Part shown: in pieces, positions 29,501 to 38,700 of the stretch
How positions within the stretch are numbered: the stretch's first letter is position 1
How the letters are laid out: every line of letters begins with the position of its first letter
Assembly (NCBI RefSeq): GCF_003966895.1
Contig: NZ_AP018449.1
Coordinates: forward strand, 4,481,501 to 4,545,500
DNA from: Methylomusa anaerophila
GTDB lineage: Bacteria; Bacillota; Negativicutes; Sporomusales; Sporomusaceae
Length of the DNA stretch: 64,000 nucleotides
Reading direction: 5' to 3'
Translations under genes and position numbers: made by a program
The notes under the pieces: model-generated
Databases searched by the model: none
The model's input: only the letters and a program-made list of their open reading frames with translations
What the model was told of the DNA's origin: nothing

Positions 29501-30389
29501 ATGTTTTATATCCGGCATCTTCAATTGTTCTCCAAATGGTTTCAATAAGAATTCTTTGCTGCGGATCCATCATTTCTGCTTCCCGCGGTGATATCCCAAA
29601 GAAAGCAGCATCAAACTTATCAATATCTTTTATAAATCCTCCCCATCGTATTTCCTTATTACATTGCTTCTGGACATCTCTCCAATCCCACCTGTCTTCA
29701 GGTATTTCTGAAATTACATCCTTCTGATTTTTAATAATATCCCAAAACTGATCAAGATCATTACTGCCAGGGAATATGCCGCTTACGCCTACGATAGCAA
29801 TATCATGGATAACATTGGGCACGGGTACTTCCAGTTGATTGGCAAATACATTCTTTTGATGATCCGGTTCTTTTTTATATTCTTTATATTCTTTTACATT
29901 ATTTTTACTTATAGGCGTGATCGCAATTTTATTTAAGGATTCATCAATTTTAAAATGTTTTCCTAACCTGTCAGAAAATTCATTAGCAAGGTATGTTGAT
30001 AAAGACTGGATATTCTGATATTCAAATAATACGGTTGGGTATAATGCAATACTAAGGTCTTTTTCCATAAACTCTGTCATTTGAATTAATTGAGTCGAGG
30101 CTAAACCCATATCAAGAAAATTAGTTGACGTTTCAATCTCCGATTCAATAATAGAGAGAATTTCCCCAATTTTTTTGATTAAATAGGTCTGAACAATATC
30201 AAAAAGTTTGGACTTTCCATCAGAAAGAAAATCTGTTTTTATATATCCCACAACAGTATTCGAATTTTCCTCTGTTTTCTGATCAATAATATAATCCAAA
30301 TTGAAATATTTATGAAAGTGCTCCATGGCTTGTTCCGTATTTATTTTTCCAGTTTCAATTTGGTCAATAAGCATTTCTAATTCTTTCAT
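23595..30389 (-). CDS. PKS-B: trans-AT polyketide synthase (ACP-KS-DH-KR-ACP-KS)
   Basis: Synthase of 2264 residues; AAGGAG precedes the ATG by six bases. Order: N-terminal helical docking segment (IDQIETGKINTEQAMEHF, 8-25); ACP with Ser98 in the unusual GLAST motif; KS1 195-627 with Cys360, His495, His542; in the post-KS linker a degenerate ACP-like fold 682-750 with GFTAKEY and no phosphopantetheine Ser; DH 902-1176 with HVVNGKKVLP (His932) and DGAFQ (Asp1100); KR with GGSGKLG near 1427 and Tyr1568; ACP with GFDSI (Ser1732); KS2 from 1823 with Cys1993, His2129, His2175. The protein ends right after KS2. Its first ACP completes the module whose KS ends PKS-A, and its last KS feeds PKS-C. The two KS regions share long, nearly identical DNA stretches. 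Confidence 0.97.
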   Translation of the reverse strand: MKELEMLIDQIETGKINTEQAMEHFHKYFNLDYIIDQKTEENSNTVVGYIKTDFLSDGKSKLFDIVQTYLIKKIGEILSIIESEIETSTNFLDMGLASTQLIQMTEFMEKDLSIALYPTVLFEYQNIQSLSTYLANEFSDRLGKHFKIDESLNKIAITPISKNNVKEYKEYKKEPDHQKNVFANQLEVPVPNVIHDIAIVGVSGIFPGSNDLDQFWDIIKNQKDVISEIPEDRWDWRDVQKQCNKEIRWGGFIKDIDKFDAAFFGISPREAEMMDPQQRILIETIWRTIEDAGYKTSDISGTNTGLFIGISTNDYSELMIKASTPVEAFTSIGTIHSIVANRISYMFDFHGPSMAIDTACSSALVALYEAINAIRTGKCKAAIVGGVNALLSPKLFISFSKAGMLSEDGRCKTFDKRANGYVRGEGVGAVFLKPLQQAQEDGNQIYAVIKGCAINHGGHANSMTAPNPNAQANLIIDALKDADLDITTISYIEAHGTGTSLGDPIEIEGLKKAYASLSRNKSVLTIEKRHCGIGSIKTNIGHLESAAGMAGLLKVILSMKHGKIPGILHFENINPYIDLTDTSFYIVDKTRDWDRLTDEQNNEIPRRAGVSSFGFGGANAHVILEEYKESEARETAEHSTPQIIPLSAKTEDQLKQYAKNLLNYLNKANIEIIKEHTKNNEIAATIARFVADIINIKFEKIDKEELFIDLGFTAKEYDDLIYKINDKYNLKLTIGLFSIVKTVNDMAAFIKKEITAEDDEETTEAPQISLKEVAYTLQVGRNEMNERLAIIAGSLEDLKGSLAAFCKGDSSAVYHENVKNNKIVDLFIKGETGDDYFMSLIKKQEYEKIAQLWVHGGNIDWKKLHGTEKIRRISLPTYPFTGKRYWIPTGITKGRIGLSSIDHPLLGHNASTLKEQKFCTEFDGKEFFLKDHVVNGKKVLPGAAYMEMVRAAGQLAGECKVSRISNIIWNKPLYIDEEPRKVYISLYPEKDGVGFDVWSADPEDDEIIYAQGTLNYIEENEAGKKTGKIEINSIKERCTERINGESCYAEFRAMGLEYGDAFRTIRELYIGEGESLGKLVLPDTARTESEKMLLPPSLLDGAFQSVLGSIGMGGVNGTYVPHTLGALEIIDQIPMNCYVNARLLAKEADGYRFQIRIFDEEGYIVANLNNFKIRTIMKIAADSKAVSMENLLYCEHAWVEQTGEDSGGYIKNILIFDTDDQLLPEVRNIQKNNGLPDSSVHIVKAGASYKELAAGVYEIQPDNAQDYEKLFERLKALGKLPMGIIYLWAYRHEGDLAGRLSAGVYPLHRISKTLTNMKNEERIKLIYVYKTAEDKSTGADAAVGAFIRSLKEEDRNLCFKSVGVPGSELEVAGLLKIIFSEFNREQDTDIQYQENIRYVHRLTEVNIKEEALSGLSICDGGVYVITGGSGKLGLRFAEYIGLQAKVKIALLDLRPLDEEKRQRIAELRKSCAEVIYVEGNVGVKEDVERAIKEIHNQLGEIKGIVHCAGLLRDSLVKNQEEKDFAAVIAPKIKGTVYLDEATRGDKLDFFILFSSIASVIGNAGQTAYSLGNGYMDWYAVYRDKLCTDGIGHGRTISINWPLWKSGGMNVSKEVEKSLYRTKGISLLTTEAGLEGFKLAISGKRNQIIIFTGNKKKLQNAFNILNDVTGKGIQETGKAATTVNEDNDNNKKYDDQIRTGLKKGISEIASQLLHIEENEIDPAGEMSEYGFDSILLTDFSNKLNEIYGIDITPTIFYAYPTLNALASHLCKEYKSNFINYWGIGSQKEIAATAHGELTAKQKNDNKIKKTRSINRDFSVRNRSEDIAVIGISGVMPQSRDLHEFWKNLEKGNDCITEIPPERWDWREWYGDPEKEINRTYVKWGGFMPDVDKFDSLFFGISPLEAELMDPQQRIFLETVWKTIEDAGYRPSEFSGTNTGLFVGVSTNDYYEQLLRQNVEIKAQTATGRANSILPNRISYMMNLSGPSEPIDTACSSALVAVYHAIRSIQNGDCKMAIAGGVNVLTSPTLFVAFSKAGMLSNDGRCKTFDKRANGYVRGEGVGAVLLKPLRQAEEDGDHIYAVIKACAINHGGHANSMTAPNPNAQAELLVRAYDEADIPIDTVTYLEAHGTGTSLGDPIEINALKQAFGELHQKTGSKPISKKCCGISAVKTNIGHLESAAGIAGLLKVILSMKYGKIPGILHFENINPYIDLTDTPFYIVDKTKGWERLTDEQNNEIPRRAGVSSFGFGGANAHVVLEEYIKNE

Positions 30390-30506
30390 AAAAAACTCCT
30401 TGTATATATTAAACTTTTTATTGAATATTGTTTCTCATTATTTCTCTTTAAGGGCAGTAAATACAACTTGTAAAAAAACATAATTTTAAAATGTGTCAAA
30501 TTAGTT

Positions 30507-32774
30507 TTATATTTTAATTGTTTTTAGTTTCTCCCAAAATAACTCGGCGGCTGAATTCATTATTTTCTCACCAATCTTTGCTACATTACGGTTTTTCCAG
30601 CTTTCTAATTGTGTTCCTTTAACCCACTGGTTAAAAGAACCAAGGGCAGGACCGCAATGAATTTGAAAATTAACCTTTTCTTTTATATCTCCATTTAATG
30701 CCGCTCTTGTGCTATATCCAAAATACCATTTAAATATCATTGCCATCTTGCATTTGGGATTTTTTTCTGCTTTTTCAATTTCCCAGGGATCAACTTCGTT
30801 CCAATAACGTTTACAATCTTCATAGATCTCTTGCAAAGTTCTCCCAAAATATTTTTCTTCTAATTGCTTGATGGTTTTTGCATCAATTTCTTCCAGAGAG
30901 TTATATTGTCTATACAATTCATATAACCGATTAGCACGAGCAGGAAAAAGAATACCTTTTTTAGCTACCTGTACTTTTGCTCCCATCTCAAACATATCCC
31001 CAGCTGGAGCATACTCCGTATTATGTACATCTATATCCTGTAGAATCGTCTTGACCTCGTCCGATGTTCCAGCTTCGATAGTACATTGATTTATTGAACC
31101 TGTAAGAATAAAATCTGCTCCCATCATAAATGCTGCGGCCGCTGCCTGAGGAGTACCTATTCCGCCTGCCAAACCAATATGAATTTTTTCCTTATATTCA
31201 TATTCTTTTACAATGTCATCCCTCACTTTTTGAATTGCAGGCAGTAAAGCGAATGCAACCGCTCCATCTGTATGCCCTCCGGAATCGGCTTCCGCACATA
31301 TATCATCCGCAATCGGATATTTTTTGGCAAGGTCTGCCTCTTGCTGAGTGATTTGCTTCTCATTAATTAACTTTTGTATTATTTTTTCAGGAACCGGGCG
31401 CAGACAAGCCTCTGCAATTTCAGGCCGGGAAATCTTGGCAATCAATTTAATTTTTGATACTACAGAATCCCCCTTTTTCTCGAGGGTTTTAATCCTGAGC
31501 CTCGCCAGTGCCGGAGTAATATTCATAAAAGCGGCTATTTCGATGTTAGGAATTTGATACTTTAAATATAGATCAACCAATTTCTCTTCCATACTTGGAT
31601 TATCCGGGTTATGCAGGAAATTCATTCCATACGAAGTTATACCATTAACATTTGCTTGAATGTTTTCTATGGATTTTTCAACCTCATTTAAAGAAAGACC
31701 ACCAGTACCGAAAAAGCTTAACATACCATTTTTGGCAGCTTCAATTACCAGCGGGGCGGAAGCAACACCTTTATACATAGCACCGGTTACATATGCAAAT
31801 TTCAAATTATATCTTTTTTTAAATTCATCACTGCCAAGGAAAGATTGAACATTATTCTCTGCAGAATTTCCATCTGCGTTTGTTGCTATTTCAGCTTTTT
31901 TTTCTTCTTCAATATATAGTGGCTCAGCTTCTGATATAATTTTCTCAACTAATTTAGTTAATACGTTACCGGGTCCCACCTCTTCAGATTCAAAATTTTC
32001 TTTTCCCATAAGGTACCTGATTGTTTCCGTCCATTTTACCGAATGTGTTATTTGTTCGGTTAATAAATTTTTGATTTCAGTTTTTTCATATGGTCTGGCT
32101 GTAACATTGCTGATAACAGGGATCATTGGTTCAGAGAACTTAAAATCATTAATAAATCCTGCAAATTCATCCCGAGCATCTGTCATCATCCGGGAATGGA
32201 AAGCACCGCTAACCTTTAATGGTATATACATTTGCGCTCCTGATGCTTCAAAAATGGTTTTAGCATTTTCAATGGCTTTTTTTGCGCCGGAAATAACAAT
32301 TTGATATGGCGAATTCAAGTTGGCTATATCAATATTATTTTCCAGTTGATTTTGCTTAATTATTTCATTTACTTTTTCGGCGTCAATACCAATTACGGCA
32401 GCCATTCCGCCCTCCTTTGCCTTTGACATAATCTCCCCTCTTTTTTTAACCAATTTAAGTCCTGTTTCAAAATCAAAAACTTCAGATGCAAAAAGCGCAC
32501 AGTATTCCCCAAGACTATGGCCAGCCAGGAAATCCGGTTTCAAATTATTTTCATGAATCTTATTTAAATACATTAAACAATTTACCGTGTATAATGCCGG
32601 TTGAGTATACTGGGTCTGTCCTAATAAATTTTTCGAATCATGCACACATAGTTCTTCAATAGAATAACCAAGAATTTGATCAGCAGTTTTTACTAAGTCT
32701 TCATATTTCTTGAATAAATCCTTACCCATTCCTTTTACTTGAGAACCTTGACCTGGAAATAAATAACTAAGCAT
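30507..32774 (-). CDS. Trans-acting acyltransferase / PfaD-type enoyl reductase fusion (AT-ER)
   Basis: Bifunctional partner of trans-AT synthases, 755 residues. Residues 1-285 are a FabD-like malonyltransferase: FPGQGSQ, a TQPAL motif and the nucleophile Ser87 in GHSLGEY. It should load malonyl groups on all ACPs of PKS-A, -B, -C and perhaps -D and -E. Residues from about 310 are a flavin-dependent PfaD-type enoyl reductase (AYVTGAMYKGVASAPLV, FGTGGLS, GLAGGIGTPQAAAAAF, GADFILTGSINQCT), which can reduce enoyl intermediates in trans, since no ER domain lies inside the synthases. The same fusion occurs in PksE-type proteins. The ATG at 32774 has GAGGAGG six bases upstream; an earlier in-frame ATG lies inside that ribosome site and is unlikely. 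It starts 22 bases past the end of PKS-A. Confidence 0.96.
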   Translation of the reverse strand: MLSYLFPGQGSQVKGMGKDLFKKYEDLVKTADQILGYSIEELCVHDSKNLLGQTQYTQPALYTVNCLMYLNKIHENNLKPDFLAGHSLGEYCALFASEVFDFETGLKLVKKRGEIMSKAKEGGMAAVIGIDAEKVNEIIKQNQLENNIDIANLNSPYQIVISGAKKAIENAKTIFEASGAQMYIPLKVSGAFHSRMMTDARDEFAGFINDFKFSEPMIPVISNVTARPYEKTEIKNLLTEQITHSVKWTETIRYLMGKENFESEEVGPGNVLTKLVEKIISEAEPLYIEEEKKAEIATNADGNSAENNVQSFLGSDEFKKRYNLKFAYVTGAMYKGVASAPLVIEAAKNGMLSFFGTGGLSLNEVEKSIENIQANVNGITSYGMNFLHNPDNPSMEEKLVDLYLKYQIPNIEIAAFMNITPALARLRIKTLEKKGDSVVSKIKLIAKISRPEIAEACLRPVPEKIIQKLINEKQITQQEADLAKKYPIADDICAEADSGGHTDGAVAFALLPAIQKVRDDIVKEYEYKEKIHIGLAGGIGTPQAAAAAFMMGADFILTGSINQCTIEAGTSDEVKTILQDIDVHNTEYAPAGDMFEMGAKVQVAKKGILFPARANRLYELYRQYNSLEEIDAKTIKQLEEKYFGRTLQEIYEDCKRYWNEVDPWEIEKAEKNPKCKMAMIFKWYFGYSTRAALNGDIKEKVNFQIHCGPALGSFNQWVKGTQLESWKNRNVAKIGEKIMNSAAELFWEKLKTIKI

Positions 32775-32795
32775 ATATTTCCTCCTCATTTTTTT

Positions 32796-35700
32796 TTAAC
32801 TGAGTGCATATTCTTTCCATTTTGACAATATTTCTTTTGCCTTTATTGCTGATATTTGTTTATTTTGAACACCCTTGAAAATTTTAAAAGGCAAAATTTC
32901 ATGTTCACTACACACAATATCTCCTAACATAAAGTGTTTTCGGTTAAATCTTGTTAATGGTTTTGGGTTCCTATACGGTGTATATCCATACTTTTCATTC
33001 ACGAATTCATCTACAATCATATGACAATTGGTACCCCCGAATCCAAATGAAGAAATAGCGGCTCTTCTTAAACTATTTCGTGGTGTCCAATAATTTAATT
33101 TTTTTATTGGATAAAAGGGGGAATTCTCAAAATCATACCGGGGGTGAACCTCTTCACAATTTATTGTTGGCGGAAGTTGTTGGTTTTTTAATGCCAATAA
33201 TACTTTTATAAAACTTACTATCCCGGCAGCGGATAACAAATGCCCAACATTCGATTTAACAGATCCGATAGCACAGTATTGTTTTTCTGCCGTATATTCC
33301 CGGAATGCCTGAGATGCTGCTTTTACTTCAATCGGGTCACCAAGCTGTGTGCCAGTCCCATGCGCTTCATATAAAGTGATTGACGAGGCGTCTATATTTC
33401 CCAATTCTAAGGCTTCACAAATTACTTCCTTTTGTGCAAATACATTAGGGGTTGTCAAACCCATAGTCTGCCCATCATTATTAATAGCGGATGCCTTAAT
33501 AACACCGCAAATCATATCGCCATCGCGCAAAGCATCATCTAACCGTTTTAGCAACACACTTCCTAACCCTTCCCCAAGCACAAAACCGTCCGCATTTTTA
33601 TCAAAGACTTTACATTTTCCTTCTGCCGAAAGAACACCGGCATCACTAAAACCCAAAAACCACTCTTCATCAAGCAATAATTCAATACCACCGGCAATCG
33701 ACATATTACATTCTCCGGAAATTAATGCCCGACATGCTTTGTGGATGGCTAAAAGGGAGGAAGAACATGCTGAATAGACGGTCTCAGCAGATCCCCGGAG
33801 ATTATAATATTGCATTACACGTCCCGGAATCAGATTACTAATAACATTAACGATACCCTGTGGACCATGATATTTTGATCTTCCTGCTATTTTCCGGCCA
33901 TAGTTGCTCTCATGAGCCCCGACAAACACACTAGTTTTTGAATTATTAAGTTCTTCTTTGCTATACCCGCAGCGATCAAGGAGTTCCTGTACCAATTCCA
34001 GAAATAAACGCTGTTGGGGATCAATATTAATAGCCTCTTCTTCATTTATTTTGAAATATTGTGCATCGAAACATCCAATATCTTCAATAAATCCACCCCA
34101 TTTGGAATATGTCTTTCCTTGTTCTCCCTTATTCCTGGAATAATATTTATTTATATCAAATCTATCAAAAAGGACTTCATCAATTAAACACTTTTGATTT
34201 TGTAAATTATCCCAGAATTGTTCAACATTCGGAGATTGTGGGAATCGTCCCGCCATCCCAATTACAGCAATATCCATTTTGTTATTAATTGGGGAATTAG
34301 TGGGGCTGATAAACAATGGCCCAATATCTTTATTAGAAGTTGTAGATTCAAATTCTGCGGGACTCTCATGTCCCAAAAAATTTTCTATATAGGCGGATAA
34401 TTTCTTTAATGAGGGGTTTTCCATTACTGTTGCATGATGGAATGTATCCCCAAATTTTGCTGAGATTTTATCGACAAATTCCATAATTCCAATGGAATCC
34501 ATTCCATATTCAGCGAATTCCGCATCTTCATTTAATTCCGATTTATCAATTTCAAGTATCTCGGTAAGAGTTGTTGCTAAAAAATCCTTTACATTGCTGA
34601 TTCCGGTTCTTATTTCATTAACTTCGTTCCGCACTGTTGCTTTTGTTGCTTTTAAAGAAGAATTAATTCCCAATGCTTTACGAATATCCTCATAATCATT
34701 GCCAAGCACAAGTGATTGTATATTTCCCTGATTAATAAGCTTCCAAAAACCATCAATTGCATCACTTGCTTCTATACCGGTAATCCCAATCCTCCCCAGT
34801 TGTTTAACAGCATTTTGATCACGCCCCATACCGCCATCTGTCCATAATGTCCAATTTATACAAATGGTTCTGCCATTAAAATTTCCGTTTGCCCGATAAT
34901 GCGCGAAGGCATCAATAAATGAATTTGCCGCTGCATAGTCGGACTGTCCGATATTTCCGGTAATTGCGATAATTGAGGAAAAAACCATAAAGAAGTCCAG
35001 AGGTTCACTCTCTGTAAGAAAATGTAAATTTGTTGTCCCCAATATTTTGGGAGCCGTAACTCTAAAAAATGAATCTATAGTCTTATTCCATATAAGACTA
35101 TCTTCGAGTATACCGCTCATTTGAATAACACCCTTTATTTCCTTATATCTTTTCTTTATCTCTTTAATTGCTATTGATAATTCGGAGAAATTCGAAATAT
35201 CAACCGAATAGTATTCAACATTCGTACCGCTTGTATTTAATTCTTTAATCCATTTCTTTCGTTCTTCGTTATTATCGCTTTTCCCGATGATAATAAGATT
35301 GCTTTTACAATGTTTAATAATATCTTCCGTTATTTTTTTCCCAATTCCACCGGCTCCACCTGCCAACAGATATACACCCTTTGAGTCAAATACTTTTGCT
35401 TTATTTGAAAAATCCGGTAAGGTATATTCTTTCATACATTGTATAAATCTTTTATTTTCACGATAAGCGATTATTTCTTCATTATCAGTGGTTATGCACT
35501 CTAAAACCGGATTAACCTGATCACTTATACCATTACTGTTATCCCAATCCATAACTTTAACCCGGATATTTTTAAATTCCCGCGCAACAGTTTTGGCTAA
35601 TCCTACGATGGCGCCGTTAGCAAATCCTATAACAGAATCATTTTCTGAAACTCGCATGCAATTTTCAGTTACGATTAAAAAAGACAAGGAATTATTTTTC

Positions 35701-38700
35701 TTAGTCCGAATAAATGCTTGGACGGTTAAGAATAAACCTTGAAGATTTAGATTAGTTATTGCCGTATTATCAATAAAATTTGTACTATTTGTACTTTCAT
35801 TGCATTTTTTGCATAAAAAATAAATGTCTATTTCTTTATCATCCAAAAGGCAGAAAGTAAATGTATTTGTAATCTGGTTATTAAATAATTCCCAATCAAT
35901 ACCTTGACTATTGCTGCCGGATTTTACAGATAGAAAATTTTGTATATTTATATTAAATATTTTCTTATAAACCTTCGCCATATTCACAGAGAATTTATCT
36001 TCCAGATTTTCATCAAAATTAATTATTATAGAAATCTTATCTCCTGTGGATATTTGTTTAGTGTCTATTGATTTTTCTTTCCAGTAGGGACTATAAGTTT
36101 TTAACTTTGAGTTTCCACTTGAGTCATTTCTTTTCTGTTTTTGGCTATGCATTGTTAAAAAATTATTAGAAACCTGTTTTAGTGTAAATTCTTTTATAAA
36201 TAACAAAAGTTCAGCCTTTTCATTAAATATCTCTATGTTTGTTATCAAACTATCATTAGTTTGCCGAATTGAATCTTTATGTATTCTAATGAAACAACTA
36301 TCATTTAATTTATCATAAATTACCATACTCTTTATAAGAAATGGTACATAGAGTGAATTCGCCGCCCAATCAGAATTGTTGGTTAGATGATAAGCTAAAA
36401 CCGCTTGAAAGGCTCCATCCAATAAATTGGCTGAAAGTATGGTTTTGGTATAATCGATTTGCCTTTTTTCTGCGAGTTTTGTATAGTAATATTCTTTATC
36501 AACCCATCCTTTCTTAATTACCTGCAAGCTGGGGCCATAATTATAACCATGTTCCTTAAAAAGGAGATAGATATGATCCGGATTAAAAAAATCAATCTTG
36601 TTTGTTTCGTCAAATTTAGAAACGGAAAAAGGTTTAGATTTTTCCATTGGTTTAGTAAATGAGCCTTTTGCTATATTAATTTCATTTTCTTTTATAACAA
36701 ACTGACCTTGTTCTTCACGAATATCAATTAGTAATTCCTTATTATCAGACACAATACAGGGATGTTCAATTATAATATTTGTTAAAGAAACAGGTATATA
36801 AGAAAAATGGGAATTTAATAAATTCGCAACTATTTCGATCATAGAAGCAGCCGGAACGATCGTCTGATCTGTAATTATATGGTCAGCTATAATCGGCTGA
36901 TCATTTTTTAATAAAATTCTTTGTGATTCTGACTTTAATCCAATAAAATTTTGTTTTGGATTATTCTTATGAATTTTCTGCATCGACGGTAGTAAGAATG
37001 GTTTATATTCAAATATATATGTCGGCAAAGGTACTTTCTCATAATTTTTCTGGGAGAAATAATTAAACCAATTTATATTCACACCTGCCAGCCATAAACG
37101 AAGCAGTATTTTATCAAATGACTCTGAAAACAACTCATGAGCAGCAATACTTAAAGGTTCCGTTTCATTAAGGATTCTTTTAAAATTTCCAATTAATATA
37201 TTTATCTTTTCAGGATATATTTCAGATTCACATTCTCCGTTTAATAACTTGTTAATAATTTTTTTTACTTCACTTCTATACGCAGATAAGCTGTCTGTTA
37301 AAATATCCACATTCCTTAAAGCTTCATAAGAAGATGCGGCAATATTACCATTAATTGCATCAGTAATAGAAGTAATAGATGTTATTTCTTTATTTAAAAG
37401 AATATCGATTATTTGTTTTTTCGATATATATTCTTTTAGAATGAGTTCGAGAATTAATTCAAGATAATTATTCCCATAATTATTATCCTCGAAGTTCCAT
37501 TTCCTGTTTAATCTTCTTAATGAACTGGAAATAATAAGTACTAATAAAATTGCTTTTTCTTTATGAATTTTTTGATCAAAAAATTCACTATTATTGCTAT
37601 TAATAATGCCTTTCACATCTAAGCCATATTCATTTAATTCTTCATTCCATTCCTCCATATTCTTTTTGAAGGTAAACTGAGACTCAGACAACAAACGGCC
37701 TTTCGAAACTAACCGGGAAAAGTCTTCATCAATAAATTCTGTTTGCATGAATATATTTTTTATATCTTTCTCTGTAAATTTTATGGGTAAAATTTCCTTA
37801 TTGATTATATAGCATGGTGTTTGTGCTAAATGAATTTCTATATTATCCGGTTTATTCTTATCCATGATCAACATCATAACATCGTGTAATTTGAGAATTC
37901 CACTGTGAATCAAACATACCCAGGTTCCGATTCCTTCACCATAAAAGTATTGCGATTGAATGCCTACGCTTTTTAAAAGCATAATATATGCAGATAATGT
38001 TATAATATTAAAAATTTCCAAATAGGTTTTCGGCCATTGATTTTTTTGATATTGTGAATTTATAGCCTTATTACCTGTGATACCAATCAATTCTTCGAGA
38101 GCTTGATTGATATATTTTTGGAAAATAGCATTTTGCAGAATATCCTTTCCCATATCATTCGTTCCGGTTAGTTGTATTTTCCCAATGCCAAGCTTTAAAT
38201 CTTTATTAAATAAGTAAGAAGCTGTGATTGAATGTTTATCCAAAGCATTGGAAAGTTCTATAGTATTTGAAATCTCAATACCATATCGATACTGGAAATG
38301 GCTTCTTCCATGCAATAGTGTTAAGCAAATATCATTAATTTTATCTTCAGGAATAGCTGAATCTTTTAAAAGAAGTTTCCATTTTTTAATTATTGCTTCA
38401 AGACTCCACTCTGTTTTTGCGGATAATAAGAAAATTTTATTTTTATTATCCTTTTCATTCTCGACCTCGACTGCCGCAATTCCTGCATTATTTTTTTTAT
38501 AGGATTCAAGCACAAGGTGTGAATTCGCTCCCCCCATACCAAAAGAACTGATACCAGCTCGTAAGCTTTCATTATTCAAGGGCTTCCATTCACTCAATTC
38601 ATCTGCGATAATGAATGGTGAATTTTCAAAATCAATAATAGGATTAGATTCCTTAATATTTAATGTCGGAAAGATTTTTTCCTTATTCATCATTGCAAGT

